A stretch of DNA of 64,000 nucleotides from Collimonas rhizosphaerae (GTDB lineage Bacteria > Pseudomonadota > Gammaproteobacteria > Burkholderiales > Burkholderiaceae_D), in NCBI RefSeq assembly GCF_038896935.1, contig NZ_JBANDC010000012.1, positions 1 through 64,000 of the forward strand, written 5' to 3'. Of the stretch, positions 35,718 to 43,044 are shown in pieces. Positions within the stretch are counted from its first letter, which is position 1. Each line of letters opens with the position of its first letter. The notes under the pieces were generated by a model that was not told where the DNA came from, ran no database searches, and saw only the letters and a list, made by a program, of their open reading frames with translations. A program made the translations under genes and the position numbers.

Positions 35718-37769
35718 TTATTGAATTGTGAAATTTACAGGAGAGACTGCAAAAAATATACTATCCACACAGCTAATTTTGATGCGGGCGCGGGATGTAC
35801 TCTTGGAAAAGCGGGGTAGCATGACACTCGCGTTACCGATATTTGGAACCGACGCGGCAAGCGGCTTAGGCAAATAAGTGTGCCCTCCATCTACCGACAG
35901 ATCAATGCGCACTTGGGCGCAAGAGATTGGCGCTTCATTGGTCCTGGCGACGTTCCATCCAATAGTCTGCATTGAACCGCCCGACAACACCTCGATGTTG
36001 CTCGGTATGGTCACACCAAAAGGCGTGGGCGTTTTAATGACATTAATCGTGACATCGGCGCTAGCCGTTGTCGCCTCGGTATCGAGATTGTCGCGCGCGG
36101 TTAGACGGAACTGAAGTTTGCGATTGGTCGTTGGATAAACCTCACCATTACCAAGTGACTCCTCGCCCAGTACGGCCGCCAATCGCGGGAAAACGCGCTC
36201 ACCGCTGGTATTTGGCAACATGGAGCGAAAAATCGGACCTTTACTATCGTCTTTGAGGATTGCACCCTGTATCGGACCAGCATCAAACTGCTCCCAGGTA
36301 TAGGTCATTATTGCATCGGGGTTGCCTGTGGCAATGCCCTTCAAGACAAATGGTGTTTTTGCCGGAATCGTGAGTGTTTTGAAACCTCCTCCAGGCATAG
36401 ATTTCGGATCTATCCATGGCGCGTTGTTTGGATTGATACGCTTGACCGCACACTCTCCGCCTTTGGAAGAAATCCAGGCATGGATCTGCTCTCGACTAAC
36501 CGCGTGGAAATAGGGATCAGAATTGCTTTGCAAATTTTCATTCGGCAAGCATATGCCAGCGTATCCCATGATAGTGGAGCCGCTGCCGGGTTCAAGTGCC
36601 GAATCTACCAACGTAGACGTCGCATGATTGCAGCTATTGTAGGTGTGCCAGGCGCCAAATTGATGTCCCAATTCGTGGGCCACGTAATCAATATAGAATG
36701 CATCCCCAACCGGGTTATTACGACCGGTGGTGCCGGCGGCTTTGTTGTCCTCGTCCGGCAAGTCCAAGCAGGTGCTACCAATACGACCTACGACGCCACC
36801 GCTCCCGGTATCGACCACATGCCCGATATCAAAGTTGCGTGAGCCGATTACCTTGTTCAAATTATCGACATTCTGCCGAAGGATATTCTGGCCACTCGAG
36901 TAAGGATCCTTGGCTGGATCTGTATAAATGATCTTGTCGTTGTTGGATACCAGGGTCAAGTGCACCCCTAAGTCCTTTTCATAAATCTCGTTGACGCGAT
37001 TGAGCATATAGCTAACTGCTGCCAGTCCTCCGACAACAGTACCTCCGAATTTCGCTGTATAGGAACTGGTCGCGGCTATCGCGATACGATAATCGCGACG
37101 AATATTGCCCGTGACGAGCCTAGCGTTAGTGCTCTTGATTGCTGCGCCGAGCTTTGAACTCGAAGATATACCCGAGAATACGTTTTCTTGAAAAGGTTGG
37201 GCCGAAGCTGGCAGCGCTTTTCGACGAAAACTCCAATATTGCGCACCACTTGCTTTGGCATTAGTCACGTTTCCTGCCAGTGTTTCAGCAGGTTGTACTA
37301 GCCAGGCGCCATCCTGTTCATACACCATGGCTTTCATCCCCTGCGGGGAAATATCCAGGCGTAAATTGCGCCCCTTGCCATCGCTTCCTTTATAGCTTCT
37401 GATTTCTGGATAGCGTTGGGCCAAATCAGGTGGCAATATCGCCGAATCAGATAAGGTGAATTCGGTGAATCCTCCTTCAGGCAAGGGTAAAGACAATCGA
37501 GTATTGACGTTTCCGGATCTCGCGGTGACACCTGGAATGTTAGTTGCTATTGCAGTCGCTTCAGATTTTAAGTTGGAAAAATCTAGAGTGAGAACGCGGA
37601 AATGCGTTGGTGTTGATCCTTCTATTCTAGCTGCCCCAGTAGTATCTCGCTGTTGCGGAAGATCATGCCACAACGTGCGCGTGTCGGCTGCAAATACTGT
37701 GGATACAAGCAAGCTACTCGACAGAAGCAGTGCAACACAAGGAAAAATACAGTATTTTTTTATTTGCAT
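35718..37769 (-). CDS. Secreted reprolysin-like zinc metalloprotease
   Basis: A 683-residue protein with an AGGA site before ATG 37769 and a signal peptide (CVALLLSSSLLVSTVFAAD). Residues ~25-215 look like a propeptide. The catalytic domain (~220-455) holds HELGHQFGAWH, the HExxHxxGxxH zinc site of metzincins, followed by the Met-turn GSTIMGYAG. This fits the M12B-like bacterial reprolysin group. The C-terminal ~220 residues form Ig-like beta domains (for example SSADVTINVIKTPTP-type strands and the final VRIDLSVDGGHTY segment). It is probably an extracellular protease. It has its own terminator and no operon partners. Confidence 0.88.
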   Translation of the reverse strand: MQIKKYCIFPCVALLLSSSLLVSTVFAADTRTLWHDLPQQRDTTGAARIEGSTPTHFRVLTLDFSNLKSEATAIATNIPGVTARSGNVNTRLSLPLPEGGFTEFTLSDSAILPPDLAQRYPEIRSYKGSDGKGRNLRLDISPQGMKAMVYEQDGAWLVQPAETLAGNVTNAKASGAQYWSFRRKALPASAQPFQENVFSGISSSSKLGAAIKSTNARLVTGNIRRDYRIAIAATSSYTAKFGGTVVGGLAAVSYMLNRVNEIYEKDLGVHLTLVSNNDKIIYTDPAKDPYSSGQNILRQNVDNLNKVIGSRNFDIGHVVDTGSGGVVGRIGSTCLDLPDEDNKAAGTTGRNNPVGDAFYIDYVAHELGHQFGAWHTYNSCNHATSTLVDSALEPGSGSTIMGYAGICLPNENLQSNSDPYFHAVSREQIHAWISSKGGECAVKRINPNNAPWIDPKSMPGGGFKTLTIPAKTPFVLKGIATGNPDAIMTYTWEQFDAGPIQGAILKDDSKGPIFRSMLPNTSGERVFPRLAAVLGEESLGNGEVYPTTNRKLQFRLTARDNLDTEATTASADVTINVIKTPTPFGVTIPSNIEVLSGGSMQTIGWNVARTNEAPISCAQVRIDLSVDGGHTYLPKPLAASVPNIGNASVMLPRFSKSTSRARIKISCVDSIFFAVSPVNFTIQ

Positions 37770-38331
37770 AAAAACATCCTATTGTTAATGGATTGGAACG
37801 GGGAAAAACGAAGGGAGATTTATCCGAGAATTGATAGGACGAACTGATTGTTGAAATCCATTTCTCTTTACGCGAGCGCCGCCATCTCAACGTATGTAAT
37901 CGTGATGATTTTTTCTTGAAAGAGAGAGGAAATTATTTCTTCCAACTTATCTAGTACGAGATACAGAAGCCGCAAATGGAAATCATAAAATGATACTTTT
38001 ATCATTTGCCTCAATGGTTGGGTACTGATCAATCTAACAGGTGCGGAAGAAAATTTTTAATAGTAGTCTCATGCCTCTAGCTCGAATACGCAAACTGCAT
38101 TCGCCTCGTTAGGCTTTCAGATTTTGCTCGACGTCGTGGCCAGATCGCTGACTGCATTGAGGATGTATAGATGCCGAGCCCATCAGTTTCTCAATTTCGA
38201 GCATGCCGAGATTGTTCTTTTGCACGAGCCAATAATTGGCTGCTGCAACGTGCATAAATTTCATTTCACGGCGGCGAAAAGTTTTAGTCCGAAGTCTCAG
38301 TCCGATTTTTTAATTCACTTGAAATGTCGTT
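37770..38331. other. Intergenic region without a supported gene
   Basis: It contains the promoter side of the metalloprotease (37770 onward, AT-rich) and the upstream region of the LuxR-type pseudogene. No open frame here looks real. Confidence 0.45.
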
Positions 38332-38880
38332 ATGATTAGTTGGCGAGAACATAAAATGCGGTCCATTTTAAATGCGGAATCCGTACCCACTCTATTCAAC
38401 ACTTTGTCTGGAATCACCAAGCATCTGGGATTCGATTACTGCGCTTACGATATGCAGCTACCTTGGCCGATAACGCGGCCCCAGAAAATCATGCTGAACA
38501 ATTACCCTGCAAACTGGCAGCAACGCTATACCCAGCGGGGATATGCAAAAATTGATTCCACCATCACGCACGGAAAACGTTCCACTTTTCCTCTAATCTG
38601 GCCGCACAAAGATTTCATCGCCAACATATCGTTTTGGGAAGACGCGCGCGCACGGGCTGCACGCTGGCTGGGCACAATCATGCTACAACGCGAGGGGAGT
38701 CGGCGGATTGCTCAATCTGTCGCGCTCGGATGGCAGTATCTCAACTGCATGAAACCGCGTGGAAGCTGTCCTGGCTGGTTGACGTCGCCAACCGAATCGA
38801 TGCTGCCAGTATTGTGAATTACAGAGTTGCTGCCGATATCTTGTTGGTTCAGAAATTCAGGTACAACCCGGCTATCTGAA
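38332..38880 (+). pseudogene. LuxR-type autoinducer-binding regulator, truncated and frameshifted
   Basis: The first ~100 residues are a good acyl-homoserine-lactone-binding domain: HLGFDYCAYDMQLPWPITRP, MLNNYPANWQQRYTQRGYAK, IDSTITHGKRSTFPLIWP, FWEDARA. Around 38640 the frame breaks, and similarity continues briefly in another frame (TAWKLSWLVDVANRI). No C-terminal LuxR helix-turn-helix is found downstream, and no luxI-type gene is in the window. The gene is therefore dead or at best encodes a lone sensor domain. Confidence 0.75.
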
Positions 38881-39102
38881 CAAGTATATACACGCATCCT
38901 GGTTCCGGACAGCGGACCATCTCTTTGAACGGAACACGCAGTATGGGGGAAGCCTTTTGTTGGAATCCACGTCTTCGACAATGGACTTCATGGCATGTCT
39001 CCGCGCATGAGAATGCATTGTGGCGATGATACTGCGATTTACCTATTGCCCCCTAGATCGATATACAACCCAATCCATAACAATTACCCATAGTTGCCAA
39101 AC

Positions 39103-40083
39103 ATGTTATTGCGTCACATACGTTATCTTCTTGCCGTGGTCGAGCACGGTAATTTCACGCGCGCCGCCGAGGCGCTATACGTTTCGCAGCCAACCCTGTC
39201 GCAGCAGATCAAACAGATAGAAGAGTTGCTTGGGACGCAGTTACTGGATCGCAGCGGCAGAACCGTTTACACCACCGATGCTGGCCAAGTCTATATCGAC
39301 TATGCGCGTCGGGCCTTGCGAGAACTGGACGCGGGGCGACGCGCCATCCACGATGTGAGCGACCTGACGCGCGGCACGTTACGCTTGGCGACGACTCCGA
39401 CCTTTACCTCCTATCTGGTCGGTCCGCTGATTGCTCGCTTCAATCGGCGTCATCCCGACATCGCGCTACACATCATTGAAATGCCTTTAGATGCCGTAGA
39501 AGTGGCGTTGCTCGAGGACCATGTGGATATCGGCATCGCATTCAGCACCGCGCGCTCGACTGAGATAGAGTGCCAGCCACTATTTATCGAAAAGCTTAGC
39601 GTTGTGGTCGGGAGGCAACATCCGTTCGCGAAGCGCTCGGCCACCATCAGTGCGAGCGACCTTGGAAAAGAACCGCTGGCGCTGCTTACTGCCGATTTTG
39701 CCACACGGATGCATGTCGACGCCTATCTGCAAAAGCAAAGGGTTGCACCAAAAATCGTGATTGAGGCAAATACTATCAATGCGATTGTTGAAATTATCCG
39801 GCATGGAAATGTCGTCACGATACTGCCCTATGCGACTGCCCGTGAAAACGAGGCGCTGCAAGACATCCCGCTACTCCCACCCCTACCACATCGCACTGTC
39901 GCCTTGCTGCGTCGCAAGGGCGGCTATCAAAGTACCGCCTGCACTGCTTTTGCCGAATTGGCGGAAGCGTCGTTGTCGGTCAGGCCGGATAGCGCCACCC
40001 AAGGTACTGCGGACGCGAAAAGCAGGGCCATCGAATCATTGTCACCTGCAACACCAGCGTCAAATGTGTATTTGGCCCGCTGA
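39103..40083 (+). CDS. cynR: LysR-family regulator, CynR-like
   Basis: A 326-residue LysR-type regulator. ATG 39103 gives the standard N-terminus MLLRHIRYLLAVVEHGNFTR. The helix-turn-helix is AAEALYVSQPTLSQQIKQIE. The effector domain closely follows E. coli CynR (RAIHDVSDLTRGTLRLATTP, TFTSYLVGPLIARFNRRHPD, IEANTINAIVEIIRHGNVV). CynR controls cyanate detoxification, but no cynTSX genes are nearby, so its target here may differ. The symbol reflects similarity only. The C-terminal ~30 residues are an extension without family similarity. Confidence 0.82.
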   Translation: MLLRHIRYLLAVVEHGNFTRAAEALYVSQPTLSQQIKQIEELLGTQLLDRSGRTVYTTDAGQVYIDYARRALRELDAGRRAIHDVSDLTRGTLRLATTPTFTSYLVGPLIARFNRRHPDIALHIIEMPLDAVEVALLEDHVDIGIAFSTARSTEIECQPLFIEKLSVVVGRQHPFAKRSATISASDLGKEPLALLTADFATRMHVDAYLQKQRVAPKIVIEANTINAIVEIIRHGNVVTILPYATARENEALQDIPLLPPLPHRTVALLRRKGGYQSTACTAFAELAEASLSVRPDSATQGTADAKSRAIESLSPATPASNVYLAR

Positions 40084-40147
40084 CACAAATGCGCAGCAAC
40101 TATTACCCGCATGAATCTTGGCTACACCGGAACACTTCCCGTACAAG

Positions 40148-40599
40148 TCATTTTTTTTCCATGGTGATACCTGTGTTTCTAATATCGGACTGCGGAACAC
40201 CAGGCACACCTTGGTTTACATCGGTGTTCCACACCTGCATTTCGCCAGCACCCTTGTATTCATTGGGCTCGCTGGTCATTGGAACACCTGGAACACCCGG
40301 AACACCGATATTTAAGATGTTTCCAGGTTTGAGTTTAAACGCATCAAGCCACATGATTACATCTCCCATATTTTGGAAGTAAGAACACAGCATCGTGTTT
40401 TTCTCATATCTGGCAATCGTTTGCTTTGCACCGCTTTCCCTGTACCGTCCGGGACAAGCCATCCAGCATCAATGAGCATCTGATTGACCGTTTTTATCTC
40501 AAACCCCGCGCACACGTCACCCCTGCGCGCTTCGGTCAGCACAAAATATTCCTGCCCCGCATCTGTCGTTGTTCTGAAGCCGGCACGATTGACTATCAC
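40148..40599 (-). pseudogene. Remnant of a plasmid/phage primase-helicase (DUF927-like) region
   Basis: Minus strand: GFRTTTDAGQEYFVLTEARR and GDVCAGFEIKTVNQMLIDAG with KSERL-like KSKRLPDMRKTRCCVLTSKI resemble the C-terminal tail of DUF927-type primase/helicase proteins of mobile elements. An overlapping frame downstream carries the GVPGVPGVP repeats common in the small proteins after such genes; the DNA shows repeated ggaacacc units around 40190-40310. The rest of the gene is missing. Confidence 0.5.
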
Positions 40600-40975
40600 C
40601 CGGCCTGACGTATCTTTGATGTCGGAGAATCGTGATTCGCCGTGCGACTCAAAAAAATCTTCACGCTGGACAGAACCGCCATTCTCTGATTACCTTCGTC
40701 ATCACCGCTCTCTGGCCACGATTTAAAAGACATTGATCAAACAAACATTCGTAGTCAATACGATAATTACCACGATTGGCTGGCTCGTGCCAGAAACCAA
40801 TATCGAATCTGGGCGCGAGTCTCTATGTCAAAACACACAGAGCTGCCAGCTCGACTTTTTTTAGAGATAGTTGAATTTCGACTGGTAGTGGGGACTACGC
40901 GAATTTATTTAAGGAGCTGTTGCCTAAAAGCGCTAGAATCAATCTGATTTAACATTTTTGAAAATCACAAAAATC
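40600..40975. other. Intergenic, no gene seen
   Basis: It holds the upstream region of the M15-like peptidase gene. I found neither the shared T3SS box nor a clear sigma-70 promoter. Confidence 0.4.
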
Positions 40976-41791
40976 ATGCGCGATCTTGATTTTTATCGAC
41001 TATTCAAGCGAGCTCGAAAAAAAACTATAGCCATTCTTACGATGGCCACTGTGTTTTTGATAATAAATTCCCCCGCATTGGGCGCACCGCCATCGACAGC
41101 ATCCGCACAAAACCCTTCACAATTGACTCCTGCCCAGATACTGCAGTACGTTCAAGAGCAAAAGGTAAAGGCGGCCGCGGTGGATGGAAACACCTTATCC
41201 TCTGCAACGGCCGCCAAAACCTCCTCCTCAGTCCTGCTAGAGCCAAGCGGCAGACCTTGGTGCGTCCGCTTTGCCTCAAGTACTCGCATTGAAGATTTGA
41301 AAGAACCGTTCAAAGGAAATCTAAAGCGCTTCTATGCCGCAATTGCGCAAGCGGGCATACGTATTGTAATTACAACCACCTACCGGCCAGAAGAGCGCTC
41401 TTATCTGATGCATTACTCAACGCAGATTGCACGGAACAAGAAGGCAGCCGCCGCCGTGCCGTCATGGCAAGGCGTCAACATCGATTGGATGCACCGAGAT
41501 CGAAACGGCTCCAAAGCTGATCTGGTGAAAGCAAAGTCTGCAGCACGCGACATGATGTTTGGCTATGGTATTGGCTCGGTGCCGGTCAGCAAGCCAGGAC
41601 GCTCCTTACACAACTCTTCCCAAGCTATTGATATGTTGCTTTCCAACTTTGTTGGAAAAACCATTCTTGACGCTCAGGACAAACCTAGAAAAATCAAAAG
41701 CTTCATCGATCTCAAATCGGTCGGCGCCTCATATGGCGTGATCTGGTATGGGCCGGAAGATCGCGTGCACTGGTCTCTCGACGGCAATTAG
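40976..41791 (+). CDS. Exported M15-like peptidoglycan peptidase
   Basis: About 271 residues from ATG 40976; an upstream in-frame TTG at 40958 and a downstream ATG at 41042 are alternatives, so the exact start is open. The signal segment is TIAILTMATVFLIINSPALG. The C-terminal domain has TTYRPEERSYLMHYSTQIAR, SLHNSSQAIDM (the SxHxxxxAxD zinc motif) and DRVHWS (last zinc His). These are hallmarks of M15 D-Ala-D-Ala carboxypeptidases and endolysin-type peptidases. It would cut peptide cross-links in the periplasm or in a target cell. It precedes an unknown exported protein by 72 bases, so an enzyme-inhibitor or wall-remodelling pair is possible. Confidence 0.72.
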   Translation: MRDLDFYRLFKRARKKTIAILTMATVFLIINSPALGAPPSTASAQNPSQLTPAQILQYVQEQKVKAAAVDGNTLSSATAAKTSSSVLLEPSGRPWCVRFASSTRIEDLKEPFKGNLKRFYAAIAQAGIRIVITTTYRPEERSYLMHYSTQIARNKKAAAAVPSWQGVNIDWMHRDRNGSKADLVKAKSAARDMMFGYGIGSVPVSKPGRSLHNSSQAIDMLLSNFVGKTILDAQDKPRKIKSFIDLKSVGASYGVIWYGPEDRVHWSLDGN

Positions 41792-41863
41792 ACGACAGGT
41801 TCACCGTTCGCGTGAATAGACATTCTTAAAATAACACTTTCATGTTCCTCTAAGACCAGCCTT

Positions 41864-42475
41864 ATGAAAATACTAGCTGCTTTACTGTTTCTGGTAACAC
41901 CAATGAGGATGTTACATGCGGTACCGCCGCCAATAGGATTATGGGAAGACGTGATTGTCGTTGACGATGACACATTGCAATTAATTTCTCATCAGCATTT
42001 TATTTTTACGAATCAAAAACTGTCGACTCCTACGCTATTTACTGCGCTAAAAAATTATGGCGGCGAAATCGACACATTTTGCTGTATCGAAGTCCAAAAC
42101 ACTACGTCGTTGTCGGCATCGGAGACGGAGAAGAAATTTAGCCACGATCACGATTTCGTTGAGCGTTTTTCGCATATTCACGGCTTAAGATATATGTATG
42201 AGGCAAGGCTAGCTAGCCGCAAGATTTGGAACGATAAGATGCTTCTGCTAAAAGGAAGTAGAAATGATACGAACGACATACCATTTTCAGCACCAGTCAT
42301 CGCAGGACGGTTTGGATTTTCCGAAATAGCGGGTAATCATTTTTCCAGCCCCGATGGCCATGAAATTCAACTGACAACTGAGGTGTCGAGAAAAAATCAG
42401 AAACGGCGACTGATTCATCGCTTTATGATTGACCATCAAAGAACAACATTTACTGTGCCGATTTTGGGAGACTGA
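41864..42475 (+). CDS. Unknown exported protein paired with the M15-like peptidase
   Basis: A 203-residue protein with a short signal peptide (MKILAALLFLVTPMRMLHAV). The mature part is predicted soluble and mixed alpha/beta (LWEDVIVVDDDTLQLISHQH, two adjacent Cys in DTFCCIE). I do not recognise the family. Low GC and position behind the peptidase gene suggest co-transfer. A role as cognate inhibitor or partner is only a guess from context. Confidence 0.55.
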   Translation: MKILAALLFLVTPMRMLHAVPPPIGLWEDVIVVDDDTLQLISHQHFIFTNQKLSTPTLFTALKNYGGEIDTFCCIEVQNTTSLSASETEKKFSHDHDFVERFSHIHGLRYMYEARLASRKIWNDKMLLLKGSRNDTNDIPFSAPVIAGRFGFSEIAGNHFSSPDGHEIQLTTEVSRKNQKRRLIHRFMIDHQRTTFTVPILGD

Positions 42476-42479
42476 TTTT

Positions 42480-42760
42480 TTGTCCACCAACATCGAATAT
42501 ACCGAGAATGAAGAGATTCAATGGTGTTGGTGACCGGCATGATGAGAAATGCCGTCACGCTGTAGGCGCGCTTCAGACTGTTAGCCGCTTCCTTATACAT
42601 TTTCCAGAGAGCGAAGTTCAGTTTGTTGCGGACCATGTGAACTGTGCCCAGTTGAACAACTGCTCTTGGACGGCGAGATGAGGTTTAACTTCGCCGCGTC
42701 TGTACACCCGACCAACATCTTCTTCCGTCGGCATTTCATGCATTTCGCACGCCACGGTAC
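42480..42760 (-). mobile_element. IS256-type transposase remnant
   Basis: The minus-strand frame VQLGTVHMVRNKLNFALWKM, then NSLKRAYSVTA and TNTIESLHSRYIR, matches two separated motifs of IS256-family transposases (C-I-V-H-x-x-R-N-S and T-N-A-I-E-S-L). They have been brought together by an internal deletion and are followed by frameshifts. Confidence 0.6.
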
Positions 42761-42849
42761 TTTCACATTAATGCGGCAGTATCGTTTATTGCACGCAGTT
42801 TGATTTTTTCTAACTGAGACTACTGCTCGTTGTCATCCTGTCTTCAGGT

Positions 42850-42894
42850 TTTCATACATATTCATCACTTTTTCGACACACACACACCTATACT
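42850..42894 (+). promoter_or_regulatory. T3SS-type promoter element of the 43045-46017 gene
   Basis: TTTCATACATATTCATCAC (42850-42868), 20 bases, then TATACT (42889-42894). The ATG at 43045 is 150 bases beyond the -10. The leader shares short blocks with the leader of the 9116-10768 gene (ACTCGCCTGC and CTGACTTTCCT). Confidence 0.72.
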
Positions 42895-43044
42895 GAATGT
42901 TACTCGCCTGCCGAGATCTGCGTCACTTTATCGTGATGCCATTGGAATTGTCTGAGTAATTTATTTTGGTGTAACTGACATCGCATCAGATGTGCTGACT
43001 TTCCTTCAACCTTTACTTTCCTCCCTGAATTGCATACCTCGAAC

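Noticed and set aside
40190..40310. Repeated ggaacacc units as a possible CRISPR
   Set aside because: The units are short, directly adjacent and encode a G-V-P repeat; there are no spacers or cas genes. No CRISPR array was seen in the window.
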